Assembly (NCBI GenBank): GCA_945862315.1
Contig: CAMAXW010000021.1
Coordinates: forward strand, 1 to 61,018
Origin: Klebsiella pneumoniae
Lineage (GTDB): Bacteria > Pseudomonadota > Gammaproteobacteria > Ga0077536
Direction: 5' to 3'
Length of the DNA stretch: 61,018 bases
In this document: one piece after another, positions 19,737 to 30,274 of the stretch
Layout: every line of letters starts with the position of its first letter
Numbering within the stretch: the first letter of the stretch is position 1
The notes under the pieces: generated by a model
Database searches by the model: none
What the model was told of the DNA's origin: nothing
Seen by the model: the letters and a program-made list of their open reading frames with translations, nothing else
Position numbers and translations under genes: made by a program

Positions 19737-20597
19737 ATGACAGACGTATCCATGCGCCAGATGCTCGAAGCTGGCGTGCATTTTGGTCATCAAACCCGTT
19801 TCTGGCATCCCAAGATGGCACCGTACATCTTCGGGGAGCGAAACAAAATTCACATCATCAATCTCGAAAAAACCCTGCCGTTGTTCAACGACGCGATGAA
19901 TTTCGTTGGGCGGCTCGCCGCCAAGCGCGGCAAAGTGCTGTTCGTGGGTACCAAGCGCGCAGCCCAGGATGTCGTTGAGCGCGAAGCCCAACGCTGCGGC
20001 ATGCCCTACGTCAACCGCCGTTGGTTGGGCGGTATGCTCACCAATTTCAAAACCGTCAAGCAATCTATCAAGCGCCTCAAGGAGCTTGAAGACACCATCA
20101 ACAATGGCGGCTTAGAGCGAGTTTCAAAGCGTGAAGGCCTGCAGCTCCAGCGCGAATACGCCAAGCTCAATCATGGTTTGGCGGGCATTAAAGACATGGA
20201 GCGGCTGCCCGACGCGCTGTTTATCATTGATGTTGGTTTCGAGAAAATCGCCATTGCCGAAGCTGTTAAGTTAAAAATTCCGGTGGTTGCGGTGGTCGAT
20301 ACCAACAGCAAGCCGGACGACGTAGCCTACGTCATCCCTGGCAACGACGACTCCTTAAGCGCCATTAACCTGTACGCCAAAGCGGCAGCAGACGCGGTGC
20401 TAGATGCCCGCATGACGCTCACCACCGGGACCGGTGGCGAGGACGAGTTCGTTGAACTAGACGCTAGCGGTGCGCCGATGGAGCGTAGCGGTTCCGAGCG
20501 CCCGCCTGAGGGCGACGATGCGGCGCGCCGAAACGCCCGCAAGCCCCCTCCGGGCAAGAAAAAAGTGGTGCGTCGGGAAGGGCCGGGCAGAAGCTAA
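19737..20597 (+). CDS. rpsB: 30S ribosomal protein S2 with extended C-terminal tail
   Basis: Ribosomal protein S2, 286 residues from the ATG at 19737, which has ACAGGAGC just upstream; the open frame further upstream to 19674 is leader. The conserved start [33 protein letters not shown] and DALFIIDVG are intact. The usual length is about 240-250. The last about 45 residues are a proline-, arginine- and lysine-rich tail ([19 protein letters not shown] at the very end) not seen in E. coli S2. First gene of the rpsB-tsf operon. Confidence 0.97.
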   Translation: MTDVSMRQMLEAGVHFGHQTRFWHPKMAPYIFGERNKIHIINLEKTLPLFNDAMNFVGRLAAKRGKVLFVGTKRAAQDVVEREAQRCGMPYVNRRWLGGMLTNFKTVKQSIKRLKELEDTINNGGLERVSKREGLQLQREYAKLNHGLAGIKDMERLPDALFIIDVGFEKIAIAEAVKLKIPVVAVVDTNSKPDDVAYVIPGNDDSLSAINLYAKAAADAVLDARMTLTTGTGGEDEFVELDASGAPMERSGSERPPEGDDAARRNARKPPPGKKKVVRREGPGRS

Positions 20598-20633
20598 GAG
20601 CAGGCCTGGTCTAGACAGTTAGGTGGCAGAATG

Positions 20634-20660
20634 GCCCCGGTGTGCGCGTCCCACCGGGGC
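20634..20660 (+). promoter_or_regulatory. Hairpin in the rpsB-tsf intergenic region
   Basis: A perfect 9-base-pair stem GCCCCGGTG / CACCGGGGC with a 9-base loop lies between rpsB and tsf. It is not followed by a U run, so it is more likely a partial attenuator or an mRNA processing/stability element than a full terminator. The two flanks each carry ATG just outside the stem (ATGGCC... and ...GGCATG). Confidence 0.5.
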
Positions 20661-20688
20661 ATGAAATGAGTTCGTGGAGCAAATAGAC

Positions 20689-21564
20689 ATGCAGATCAGT
20701 GCAGCGGCAGTCAAGGAACTGCGGGAGCGTTCCGGCGCCGGGATGATGGAATGCAAAAATGCGTTGGTGGCGACCGCCGGCGATATCGAGGCTGCGCTGG
20801 AGCATTTGCGCAAATCCGGTGCCGCTAAAGCCGCCAAGAAGGCCGGGCGGATCGCCGCTGAAGGCACCGTAGTTATTGCTGAGGTGGCGGGTGCGGCGGC
20901 GTTGGTAGAAGTTAACTCCGAAACAGACTTTGCCGCGGGCGAGCCTAATTTCGTGGCGTTCGCACAGGCTGTGGCACGCACGGTTCTCAATACTCGGCCG
21001 GCCGATGTGGCGGCGCTGGCCACCACGCTCCTCGACGGCGACAGCCTGACGGTAGAAGCGGCCCGCGAGCAACTCGTGCTAAAAATTGGCGAGAACATTT
21101 CAATTCGACGCTTCGAAATTCGCGCCGCTGCCAGCGGACGGGTTGGCGCCTATCGGCACGGGAAGCGGATTGGCGTGTTGGTAGATCTCGACGGTGGCAG
21201 CAGCGAGCTGGCTAAAGACATCGCGATGCATATCGCAGCCACCAATCCGGTGTGTGTGAGCGAGGCCGACGTGCCGGCGAGCCTGATTGCCAAAGAAAAA
21301 GAGATTTTTCTGGCGCAGGCGGCGACCAGCGGCAAGCCACCAGAAATCATCGAAAAAATGGTGCTTGGCCAAATCAAAAAATTTCTCGCTGGGGTCACTT
21401 TATTAGGCCAAGCGTTTGTCAAAAATCCTGACACGACCGTGGCCAAGTTGTTGGGCCCAGAGACCCACGTACGGGGCTTCATTCGTTATGAAGTCGGTGA
21501 AGGGATTGACAAAAAAGAGGTGAATTTCGCCGAAGAAGTCATGGCGCAGGCACGTGGCGCCTGA
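20689..21564 (+). CDS. tsf: Translation elongation factor Ts
   Basis: Guanine-nucleotide exchange factor for EF-Tu. 291 residues from the ATG at 20689 (GGAGC upstream); a GTG 15 bases earlier would add MEQID and is less likely. The N-terminal UBA-like segment VKELRERSGAGMMECKNAL and the TDF exchange motif (EVNSETDFAAGEPNF) are present, and the C-terminal half carries the usual coiled-coil and subdomain C. Follows rpsB after a 91-base spacer that contains a hairpin. Confidence 0.97.
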   Translation: MQISAAAVKELRERSGAGMMECKNALVATAGDIEAALEHLRKSGAAKAAKKAGRIAAEGTVVIAEVAGAAALVEVNSETDFAAGEPNFVAFAQAVARTVLNTRPADVAALATTLLDGDSLTVEAAREQLVLKIGENISIRRFEIRAAASGRVGAYRHGKRIGVLVDLDGGSSELAKDIAMHIAATNPVCVSEADVPASLIAKEKEIFLAQAATSGKPPEIIEKMVLGQIKKFLAGVTLLGQAFVKNPDTTVAKLLGPETHVRGFIRYEVGEGIDKKEVNFAEEVMAQARGA

Positions 21565-21591
21565 CCATAGCATCAGCGGTTTTAGCGCTAG

Positions 21592-22365
<774 letters not shown>

Positions 22366-22369
22366 AGAC

Positions 22370-22927
22370 ATGCTGCAAGACATCATCAAAGATTCCGCCG
22401 TCCGGATGCAAAAATCGGTCGAAGCTTTCAAGCTCGAACTACTGAAAGTGCGCACAGGGCGCGCTCATCCCAGCCTCCTCGACCACATCATGGTCGATTA
22501 TTACGGAACGCAAACCTCGATCACCCGCGCCGCCAATGTCAACGTTGAAGACGCGCGAACGCTCGTGGTCACAGCTTGGGATAAGCAGATGGTCACCGCG
22601 ATAGAGCGCGCCATTATGCAATCGGACCTTGGGCTCAACCCCAACACCGCCGGTATGGTGATGCGCATCCCGTTGCCACCGCTCACCGAGGAGCGGCGCC
22701 GGGACTTGGTGAAGATCATCAAGGTCGAGGCCGAGCAGGCCAAAGTGGCTATTCGCAACATTCGGCGGGATGCGATGGGCGACCTAAAAGACCTACTCAA
22801 AGAAAAAGAAATTTCTGAGGATGAGGAGCACCGCGGGCAGGAAGAAATCCAGCGGGCGACGGACGCGCACGTCAAAAAAGTGGAAGAATCCTTCGCCGCA
22901 AAAGAACAGGAAGTCCTCTCGGTCTAA
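22370..22927 (+). CDS. frr: Ribosome recycling factor
   Basis: Releases ribosomes after termination with EF-G. 185 residues, exactly the family length. The conserved [20 protein letters not shown] and [20 protein letters not shown] are intact, as is the C-terminal helix of the three-helix bundle. Only 4 bases separate it from the pyrH stop, implying coupled translation. Confidence 0.97.
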   Translation: MLQDIIKDSAVRMQKSVEAFKLELLKVRTGRAHPSLLDHIMVDYYGTQTSITRAANVNVEDARTLVVTAWDKQMVTAIERAIMQSDLGLNPNTAGMVMRIPLPPLTEERRRDLVKIIKVEAEQAKVAIRNIRRDAMGDLKDLLKEKEISEDEEHRGQEEIQRATDAHVKKVEESFAAKEQEVLSV

Positions 22928-22939
22928 CCGAGATCCGCA

Positions 22940-23698
22940 ATGAGCAATGGGCTGCCCAAGCATGTGGCCATCATCATGGACGGCAATGGGCGTTGGGCGA
23001 AACAGCGCCAACTACCGCGCATTGCCGGGCACAAAGCCGGCGTTGAAAACGTCCGTGCGCTGGTCGAACGTTGCGGTGTCCTAGGTATCGAATGCCTGAC
23101 GCTGTTTGCGTTTAGCAGCGAAAACTGGCGTCGTCCGCCCACGGAAGTCAGTTTGCTCATCGACCTTTTCGTCCTAGCCCTTGGGCAAGAAACTCGCAAA
23201 CTGCACGAAAGCCAAGTCCAACTCACCGTCATCGGCGAGCGTTCGGTCTTTCCCCAAAAACTCCAGAGCGCGATCGCCGATGCTGAACGGCTGACCCGCG
23301 ACAACCAAGGCTTAAAGCTGACGCTAGCCGCAAATTACGGTGGGCGTTGGGACCTTACGCAAGCCGTTCGTGCGCTCGCGCAGGACGCTTGCGCTGGTCG
23401 GCTAGACCCCACGTTGATCACGGCAGAAATGCTCAACGACCGCTTGAGCCTCGCGGGAATGCCAGAACCCGATCTTTTTATCCGGTCTGGGGGCGAACAG
23501 CGGATCAGTAATTATTTACTGTGGCAGCTCGCCTACACCGAGCTGCATTTTACCGATTGCCTCTGGCCGGACTTCGATACGACCCAATTTGACTTGGCTT
23601 TGGCCAACTACGCTGGGCGTCAGCGCCGTTTTGGGATGACCGGAGAGCAAGTTCAGCACTCTCCAGACCAGCTGCACCAACGCCTCGGAAACCCGTAA
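22940..23698 (+). CDS. uppS: Undecaprenyl diphosphate synthase (cis-prenyltransferase)
   Basis: Makes the C55 lipid carrier for peptidoglycan and LPS by cis-condensation of isopentenyl diphosphate. 252 residues. The catalytic MDGNGRWAKQR with the metal-binding aspartate, TLFAFSSENWRRP and the C-terminal PDLFIRSGGEQRISNYLLWQ motif are all present. The stop TAA overlaps the cdsA ATG by one base. Soluble, membrane-associated. Confidence 0.96.
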   Translation: MSNGLPKHVAIIMDGNGRWAKQRQLPRIAGHKAGVENVRALVERCGVLGIECLTLFAFSSENWRRPPTEVSLLIDLFVLALGQETRKLHESQVQLTVIGERSVFPQKLQSAIADAERLTRDNQGLKLTLAANYGGRWDLTQAVRALAQDACAGRLDPTLITAEMLNDRLSLAGMPEPDLFIRSGGEQRISNYLLWQLAYTELHFTDCLWPDFDTTQFDLALANYAGRQRRFGMTGEQVQHSPDQLHQRLGNP

Positions 23699-24558
23699 TG
23701 GAGACTCGGGTGGCGGCCCCAGACCCCTCGCGAGCCCGAGCGTTGCGGGCGCGGTTGCTAACTGCCGGCGTGTTGGGGCCGGTGCTCGTGGTGCTCATCG
23801 TCTATCCTGCCGTCCAACCGTTGGCGATAGCCTTATTGGTGTTCCTCGCGCTCGGCGCTTGGGAGTGGGCGGCGCTGATTGGCTACCGCTCGCAGTGGAT
23901 CCGTTGCGCCTATGCCGTGGTCACGGTGGGCTTGGCCTGCGTGGCCTGGGTCACGTTGAACTCACCGGGACTGCGCCAAGGGCTAGCGGGTGTTAGCGCA
24001 GTGGGCTGGCTACTGGCCGTTGGGCATTTGCTGGGTGTGGCGCGAGGAGGTCCTCCATGGCGGTGTGCTGGCGTGCCGGGTGCGCTTGCCGGATGGTTGG
24101 TGCTGGTGCCTTTTTGGCTGTGCGTGGTGTGGCTCAAACAAACCGACTTTCGTTTGGTCGTGGGACTTGCTGCCCTCATTTGGCTCGCGGACTCGCTGGC
24201 CTATTTTGCTGGCGGTCGCTGGGGCCGACATCACCTTGCGGTGAGGGTCAGTCCCGGTAAAACTTGGGAAGGTGTGGCGGGCGGGTTGCTGGCGGCGCCA
24301 TTGGTCGGATTTGCCCTAAGCCTCGTGCTCGCGGACACCCACGTGAGTGGGCTGCGACTCACGGTTCTAGGTGTGCTCACTGTCGCCTATTCTGTCGTGG
24401 GTGATTTATTCGAAAGCTCGCTCAAACGTGGCGCGGGCGTAAAAGACAGCGGCCGGTTGCTCCCCGGGCATGGAGGAATCCTCGACCGTATCGATAGCCT
24501 AACCGCCGCGGCACCTATATTTTTTCTGGGGGTTACTTTGCTGGGACTGGACGCATGA
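23698..24558 (+). CDS. cdsA: Phosphatidate cytidylyltransferase CdsA
   Basis: Inner membrane enzyme that makes CDP-diacylglycerol from phosphatidic acid and CTP. 286 residues with about eight hydrophobic segments. The family signature near the C terminus is complete: [20 protein letters not shown] followed by [15 protein letters not shown]. Overlaps uppS by one base and dxr by 4 bases (ATGA). Confidence 0.95.
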   Translation: METRVAAPDPSRARALRARLLTAGVLGPVLVVLIVYPAVQPLAIALLVFLALGAWEWAALIGYRSQWIRCAYAVVTVGLACVAWVTLNSPGLRQGLAGVSAVGWLLAVGHLLGVARGGPPWRCAGVPGALAGWLVLVPFWLCVVWLKQTDFRLVVGLAALIWLADSLAYFAGGRWGRHHLAVRVSPGKTWEGVAGGLLAAPLVGFALSLVLADTHVSGLRLTVLGVLTVAYSVVGDLFESSLKRGAGVKDSGRLLPGHGGILDRIDSLTAAAPIFFLGVTLLGLDA

Positions 24559-25736
24559 TCGGGATCACCATACTGGGTTCAACTGGCACCATCGGGGTCA
24601 ACACCTTGGATGTAATTCGGCGACACCCCGGACGCTTCCGGGTTTTCGCCTTGACGGCCAAACACAACACCGCGGTCCTCTTGGCGCAGTGCTTGGAATG
24701 GCAGCCGGCTTACGCGGTGATGGTGGATCGCCACGCCGCTGTGGCGCTCCGCACGGCGTTGCGGGAGCAAGGATCTGCCACGGAAGTACTGGATGGCGGA
24801 AGCGGCCTGATCGAGGTCGCGAGTCATCCGGAGGTGCGCTACGTGATGGCTGGGATTGTGGGCGCTGCCGGCTTGCTACCCAATCTCGCGGCGGCGCGCG
24901 CCGGGAAGCGGGTGATGCTGGCCAACAAAGAATCGCTGGTCATGTCCGGCCAGTTGTTTATGAACGCGGTGCGCGATGCCGGCGCGGAACTGCTGCCCAT
25001 CGATAGCGAGCACAACGCGATCTATCAATGCATGCCGGTGGGCTTCGAACGCGGCCCCGCCACGTTAGGCATTCGCCGTATTCTACTCACGGCCTCCGGC
25101 GGCCCTTTCCGCACCCGTGAACTTTCGGAGTTGCACACAGTCACACCCGACGAAGCCTGCGCTCATCCCAAATGGGTGATGGGTCGTAAAATCTCGGTGG
25201 ACTCGGCAACGATGATGAATAAGGGGTTGGAAATTATCGAAGCGTGCTGGTTGTTCAATACGGGACAAGACACCATCGAGGTCGTGGTCCATCCGCAGAG
25301 CATCATCCATTCCATGGTGGAATATGTGGATGGGTCGGTACTGGCGCAATTGGGTAACCCGGACATGCGCACGCCTATCGCGTATGCGCTGGGGTGGCCC
25401 GATCGCTGTGAATCAGGGGTTACACCGCTGAATTTCTTCGACCTAAAACGGCTGGACTTCGAACCCCCTGATGAACGGCGTTTTCCCAGCCTGCGTTTGG
25501 CGCGCGAAGCCATGCGCGCAGGCGGTACGGCAGCGGCCATTCTCAACGCGGCAAATGAGGAAGCCGTCGCGGCGTTTTTAGACTGCCGGTTGCGCTTTCC
25601 AGCGATCGCCGAGGTGGTGGAGGGCGCGCTCTCGGCGTTAACCCCACAACCGGCGGACACGCTAGAAGTGATTCTGGACGATGACCGACGCGCCCGTGAG
25701 GTCGCCGCGCGACTCATCGCTAAACAGCGCGACTAA
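24555..25736 (+). CDS. dxr: 1-deoxy-D-xylulose 5-phosphate reductoisomerase
   Basis: Second step of the MEP isoprenoid pathway, NADPH dependent. 393 residues. NADPH-binding [11 protein letters not shown] at the N terminus, [11 protein letters not shown], the metal/substrate region PIDSEHNAI (Asp, Glu), [10 protein letters not shown] and [20 protein letters not shown] are intact. Embedded between cdsA and rseP with overlapping ends, linking isoprenoid precursor supply to the uppS gene two genes upstream. Confidence 0.97.
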   Translation: MIGITILGSTGTIGVNTLDVIRRHPGRFRVFALTAKHNTAVLLAQCLEWQPAYAVMVDRHAAVALRTALREQGSATEVLDGGSGLIEVASHPEVRYVMAGIVGAAGLLPNLAAARAGKRVMLANKESLVMSGQLFMNAVRDAGAELLPIDSEHNAIYQCMPVGFERGPATLGIRRILLTASGGPFRTRELSELHTVTPDEACAHPKWVMGRKISVDSATMMNKGLEIIEACWLFNTGQDTIEVVVHPQSIIHSMVEYVDGSVLAQLGNPDMRTPIAYALGWPDRCESGVTPLNFFDLKRLDFEPPDERRFPSLRLAREAMRAGGTAAAILNAANEEAVAAFLDCRLRFPAIAEVVEGALSALTPQPADTLEVILDDDRRAREVAARLIAKQRD

Positions 25737-27115
25737 TGCTGAACTCAATGACCGCCTTGCTGGGTACTTTGCTGGCGTTCATCGGCGCGCTCGGCGTGCT
25801 GGTGACCATTCATGAGTACGGGCATTTTCAGGTGGCACGCAGCCTTGGCATTAAGGTATTGCGCTTTTCTGTGGGGTTCGGGCCGACCCTATGGATGCGG
25901 CGCTTCGGTGCCGACCAAACCGAGTTTGCGGTGTGTGCGATCCCGCTGGGTGGCTACGTTAAAATGCTGGATGCGCGCGAAGGGCCGGTCGCGGAAGCCG
26001 AATTGCCGCGCGCCTTCAACACCCAGAGCGTTGGGCGGCGCTTTGCGGTGGTGGCGGCGGGACCGCTCGCTAACTTGGTGCTGGCGGTATTGGTGTACTG
26101 GGTGATGTACATGGCTGGGGTGTCCGGCCCACGGCCTATCGTTGGTGAGATTCACCCGGGCGGCATCGCGGCGGTGGCTGGTCTGCACGCTGGCGACGAA
26201 ATCGTGGCTGTGGATGGCCGGGCGACCGCCATCTGGGACAACGTCATGGCCACCGCCATCGATGCCATTCTGGATGAGCGCGAAGTGCATATGCTGGTCC
26301 GCTCCGAACAAGGGCGTGAGCAATCCATCACGCTAGACTTCAGCCGCGTGTCCATCGATGATCTCACGCGCGGCGATTTTTTCCGTAAGGTAGGTTTTGA
26401 ACCGCGCCGCCTCCGGTTACCGCCGATCATCGGTAAAGTGATCCCGGGTGAAGCCGCAGCCTTGGCAGGCCTAGAGCCGGGTGATGTGCTGGAACAGGTA
26501 GACGGCGTCGCCATCAACGATTGGTTAAAGTGGGTGGAACGCGTGCGCAGCAGCCCCGGCCAAACTTTGGCAGTGACGGTGCGCCGGCACGGAGTTGCTG
26601 TGGCGCTCACGGTGACGCCACGGGCGACGGGTCTGGAAGGTGCGCTGGTTGGTCGCATCGGGGCCGAAGTCGCGCCCTTCGAACCCAGTGCCGAAGCAAT
26701 GCCCTACGCGGTCGAGCGCTACGATCCGGCCACCGCATTCGTCCGCGCGATAGACCGTACCGAGGCAACTGCACTCACCACGCTAAAATTCATGCGTAAG
26801 ATGCTCGTGGGCGAAGCATCCGTCGATAATCTGAGCGGGCCCATTAGTATTGCGCAGTTTGCAGGTGCCTCCGCGAAGCTCGGCGCAACCCGTTTTCTCG
26901 AATTTTTAGGCTTGGTGAGCGTGAGTCTCGCGGGGCTAAACCTGCTCCCAATCCCGCTCCTCGACGGCGGCCACTTGATGTATTTCCTGCTAGAAGTCAT
27001 CATGCGGCGTCCCGTCCCAGAAGCAATTCAGGTCTACGGACAACACGTTGGACTGACGTTGTTATTGGGCTTGATGGGCCTCGCAATGTACAACGATCTC
27101 ATGCGCATTTTCTAA
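25736..27115 (+). CDS. rseP: Site-2 intramembrane zinc protease RseP
   Basis: Inner membrane protease that cleaves RseA in the sigma-E envelope stress response and remnant signal peptides. 459 residues. The zinc motif HEYGH is near residues 23-27 in the first transmembrane segment. Two tandem PDZ domains occupy about 125-300, and the second active-site motif NLLPIPLLDGGH lies in the C-terminal membrane part. The ATG overlaps the dxr stop by one base; a second ATG three codons later is also possible. It sits directly upstream of bamA, matching its role in outer-membrane protein homeostasis. Confidence 0.95.
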   Translation: MLNSMTALLGTLLAFIGALGVLVTIHEYGHFQVARSLGIKVLRFSVGFGPTLWMRRFGADQTEFAVCAIPLGGYVKMLDAREGPVAEAELPRAFNTQSVGRRFAVVAAGPLANLVLAVLVYWVMYMAGVSGPRPIVGEIHPGGIAAVAGLHAGDEIVAVDGRATAIWDNVMATAIDAILDEREVHMLVRSEQGREQSITLDFSRVSIDDLTRGDFFRKVGFEPRRLRLPPIIGKVIPGEAAALAGLEPGDVLEQVDGVAINDWLKWVERVRSSPGQTLAVTVRRHGVAVALTVTPRATGLEGALVGRIGAEVAPFEPSAEAMPYAVERYDPATAFVRAIDRTEATALTTLKFMRKMLVGEASVDNLSGPISIAQFAGASAKLGATRFLEFLGLVSVSLAGLNLLPIPLLDGGHLMYFLLEVIMRRPVPEAIQVYGQHVGLTLLLGLMGLAMYNDLMRIF

Positions 27116-27154
27116 AACTGCTGGCAACCCCAAACATGAAAAATAAGTAAAAAG

Positions 27155-29476
27155 ATGCGGAAAACGCGGGTATCTCCTTGGTGGGTTGGTCTTGTCGCAG
27201 GGCTCGCATTGCAGAGCGTTCAGGCGGATGACTTCGTCGTCGACGACATCCGGGTCACCGGTTTGCACCGGATTGCGCCGGGTACGGTTTTCAATTATTT
27301 GCCGGTTACCATCGGGGACCGAGTGGACGAGAAGCGGACCCAAGAAGCGGTCCGCGCTCTGTACAAAACAGGCTTCTTTAAAGACGTCAAACTAGAACGC
27401 GATGGCGACGTCCTCGTCGTCACGGTGCAAGAACGCGAGTCCATCGCTGACATCACTTTCAAGGGCAACAAAGCCATCAAGACGGAAGACCTACTGAAAG
27501 GTCTTGGCGAAATTGGTTTTGCTAAGGGTGAGGTTTTCAACGAGGGCAAGCTCGACAAAGTCACCCAAGAACTCCGCCGCCAATATTTCTCCAATGGTCG
27601 GTACGGGGTGGTTATTGAGCCCAAAATTGTGGCCCTGGACGACAACAGTCTCACGGTCGCCTTTAACATCACCGAAGGTGATCCGGCGCGTATCCGCCAA
27701 ATCAACATCATTGGCAACCGAGCTTTTTCCGAACGAGACATTCTCGGTAACTTCAAACTGACGACCCCCACTTGGCTAACCTGGTTCAACAAAAACGACC
27801 AATACTCCAAGCAAAAACTCGGTGGCGACCTTGAAGTGCTGCGCTCGATGTATCAGGACAACGGCTACCTAGATTTTCACGTCGAATCGACCCAAATCTC
27901 GATCACGCCCGATAAATCCGACGTTTACATCACCATCAACATTGCTGAGGGCGAGCAGTACACCATCTCCGATGTGGTGCTTGCGGGGCGGCTGATTGTC
28001 GAGCCAGCAGAGCTTTTCAAATTCATCACGACCCGTCAGGGGACTTTGTTTTCGCGCAAACAAGTGACCCAAACCACGAAGAACATTACCGATCGTCTGG
28101 GTAACGATGGCTACGCGTTCGCGAATGTCAATTCGATCCCCAAACTGAATCGAGCGACTAAAACCGTTTCGCTGAGCTATTTCATCGACCCAGGCCAACG
28201 GGTCTACGTTCGACGCATCCATTTTTTCGGCAACGCCAAGACCCGCGACGAAGTCATGCGCCGGGAGATGCGCCAAATGGAGGGCGGCTGGATTTCTACA
28301 GCCAAGGTTGAACGCTCTAAAATTCGCCTCCAGCGGCTAGGTTTCTTCGAAGAGGTCAATGTTGAAACACCGGCGGTTGTCGGCACCACCGATCAGGTCG
28401 ACGTCAACTACACCGTGAAAGAACGTCCCTCCGGTAACATCATGGTCGGCGTGGGCTTTGCGCAATCGCAGGGCGTTATTTTCAACGCCAATGTCACGCA
28501 GAGTAATTTTTTAGGCAGCGGCAGAAACGTCAGCCTCGCCTTCAATAACAGCGAAATTATGCGGACTATCCGTCTGGGCTATATGAATCCATTCTGGACG
28601 GTAGACGGCGTTAGCCGTGGTTTCAACGCGGGCTATACCAAAACCGACCCCGGTGCGCGCCTCAACAACGTCACCAATTACAGCTCTGAAGTGAAAAACG
28701 TCGGGGTAAACTTTGGCGTGCCGCTGAGCGAATTCAATACAGTCAATTTTGCAGCGTCCTTCGAGGACACTGATCTCGGGGTCGACGCGGCTTTCGTATC
28801 GCTGGACGTGGCTCGTTTCATTTTCCTCGAGGGCAACCATTTCCGCACCCTGCGGTTAAGCAGCTCGTTTGCATACGACACCCGCAATTCCAACCTATTC
28901 CCAACTCGCGGCACGCTGCAACAACTTAGCGTAGAAGTAGCGGCGCCCGGTGGGGACCTTCAGTACTGGAAAGCCAACTACGATTCGCGCGTCTTCATCC
29001 CCATTCACAAAGAGTTCGTCTTGCTCCTCAAAGGCCAGGTTGGCTACGGGGATTCTTATAGTGACACCTACGAGTTGCCCTTCTTTGAGAACTTCTACGC
29101 GGGCGGTCCACGTTCGGTGCGCGGCTATGAAGAAATGTCGTTGGGGCCCAAAGATCAGTACGACGACGCGGTGGGCGGTAACCTGATGACGGTTTTCAAC
29201 GCCGAGCTCATCCTACCCGTGCCCGGCGTCAAAGATTTAAAATCGGTGCGGCTGACGGCGTTCTACGACGCGGGCAATGTCTACGCGACAAAAGGCACCT
29301 TCTACTCCTTGCCCGAGAGCTTTGACTTCAACACGTTACGGATGTCTACTGGATTTTCAGGTGTTTGGTTGTCGCCGTTTGGGATGCTTTCGGTTAGTAT
29401 CGCGCAGCCTTTCAATGACGATCCGGACCTCGATCGTATCCAGAAATTCCAGTTCACTTTTGGGTCGAACTTCTAG
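27155..29476 (+). CDS. bamA: Outer membrane protein assembly factor BamA
   Basis: Essential Omp85 insertase of the BAM complex. 773 residues: signal peptide (cleavage near VQA-DDF), five POTRA domains to about residue 420, and a C-terminal 16-strand barrel. The lid-lock motif appears as SVRGYEEMSLGP, and the protein ends FGSNF with a terminal aromatic residue as expected for a barrel. The 39-base space after rseP contains a four-codon reading frame (ATG at 27136, stop at 27148) and only a weak ribosome site (AAGTAAAAAG). Confidence 0.96.
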   Translation: MRKTRVSPWWVGLVAGLALQSVQADDFVVDDIRVTGLHRIAPGTVFNYLPVTIGDRVDEKRTQEAVRALYKTGFFKDVKLERDGDVLVVTVQERESIADITFKGNKAIKTEDLLKGLGEIGFAKGEVFNEGKLDKVTQELRRQYFSNGRYGVVIEPKIVALDDNSLTVAFNITEGDPARIRQINIIGNRAFSERDILGNFKLTTPTWLTWFNKNDQYSKQKLGGDLEVLRSMYQDNGYLDFHVESTQISITPDKSDVYITINIAEGEQYTISDVVLAGRLIVEPAELFKFITTRQGTLFSRKQVTQTTKNITDRLGNDGYAFANVNSIPKLNRATKTVSLSYFIDPGQRVYVRRIHFFGNAKTRDEVMRREMRQMEGGWISTAKVERSKIRLQRLGFFEEVNVETPAVVGTTDQVDVNYTVKERPSGNIMVGVGFAQSQGVIFNANVTQSNFLGSGRNVSLAFNNSEIMRTIRLGYMNPFWTVDGVSRGFNAGYTKTDPGARLNNVTNYSSEVKNVGVNFGVPLSEFNTVNFAASFEDTDLGVDAAFVSLDVARFIFLEGNHFRTLRLSSSFAYDTRNSNLFPTRGTLQQLSVEVAAPGGDLQYWKANYDSRVFIPIHKEFVLLLKGQVGYGDSYSDTYELPFFENFYAGGPRSVRGYEEMSLGPKDQYDDAVGGNLMTVFNAELILPVPGVKDLKSVRLTAFYDAGNVYATKGTFYSLPESFDFNTLRMSTGFSGVWLSPFGMLSVSIAQPFNDDPDLDRIQKFQFTFGSNF

Positions 29477-29564
29477 ACGCTTTCTGAGTACCTCATTAAA
29501 ATCAGGGTTCGCCCCCTCGGGTGGCGGCCTCACTAATTCAATCCAGCTATATAGAGCGAAGACT

Positions 29565-30077
29565 ATGCCGAAGTTAAATCTACTTTTTGCCCTCGGACTG
29601 GGGGCTGCCCTTGCCTCGTCAAATCTGGCCGCCGCGGACTACAAAATTGGGGTAGTGCAGGCCGTTCGAGTACTGGAGGCTGCGCCTCAAGCGGAAGCTG
29701 CCAAGAAGAAGCTGGAGGCCGAGTTCGCAGGCAAAGATAAAGCTTTGGTCGCCAAGCAGAAAGAGCTCAAGGCACTAGAAGACCGCTCCGCGAAAGATGG
29801 CGCCATCATGAGCGAATCCGAGCGCGCGCGGTTAGAGCGTGATCTGGCCAATGTTCGCCGTGAACTCAAACGCGACTCCGATGAATTCCGTGACGACGTC
29901 AATTTCCGTCGTAATGAAGAATTCGCCAAAATCCAAAAGCAAATCGTCGAAGCGATTCAGGTCATTGCCGCCGAACAAAAATATGACTTGGTCATGGGCG
30001 AAGGCGTGATTTTTGCGAGCAAAGCGGTTGACATCACCGACCTCGTGATCGACCGCCTTAAAAAGGGCGGCAAATAG
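29565..30077 (+). CDS. skp: Periplasmic chaperone Skp (OmpH)
   Basis: Trimeric periplasmic holdase for unfolded outer-membrane proteins. 170 residues from the ATG at 29565; longer frames upstream run into bamA. It has a signal peptide (MPKLNLLFALGLGAALASS, cleavage near LAA-ADY). The tentacle region about residues 45-130 is a charged coiled coil (EAEFAGKDKALVAKQKELKA and on). A final YDLVMGEGVIFASKAVDITD closes the body domain. Placed right after bamA as usual. Confidence 0.93.
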   Translation: MPKLNLLFALGLGAALASSNLAAADYKIGVVQAVRVLEAAPQAEAAKKKLEAEFAGKDKALVAKQKELKALEDRSAKDGAIMSESERARLERDLANVRRELKRDSDEFRDDVNFRRNEEFAKIQKQIVEAIQVIAAEQKYDLVMGEGVIFASKAVDITDLVIDRLKKGGK

Positions 30078-30274
30078 CCAGACTGACGATTGGTAAGCGG
30101 TGGCGGGTGGTCGGGCACGACAGCGACCCGCTGCCCATCAAGCTCGCCGGCTGGGCTGGGCCCGTGGGGGCTTAGCCCACCGCCGGTCTGGTCCAGACCT
30201 AAGCTGATGTCGCGTGAACGGATGACTCGCCAAGGCGGGGCTGCACGCACCAGCGTGACGGCGGAGAGAGTGCA
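30078..30274 (+). other. skp-fabZ gap where lpxD is normally located
   Basis: In the canonical gammaproteobacterial order lpxD lies between skp and fabZ. Here only 197 bases remain. No frame translates to recognisable LpxD sequence on either strand. The gap holds a hairpin GTGGG...CCCAC near 30165-30181 and a perfect 15-base palindrome GGTCTGG-T-CCAGACC at 30185-30199, which could end the bamA-skp transcript. The fabZ ribosome site GGAGAGAG is at its end. Confidence 0.6.

Noticed and set aside
30090-30274. Possible lpxD fragment between skp and fabZ
   Set aside because: None of the frames shows the LpxD N-terminal or hexapeptide-repeat pattern; stops interrupt the plus frames.
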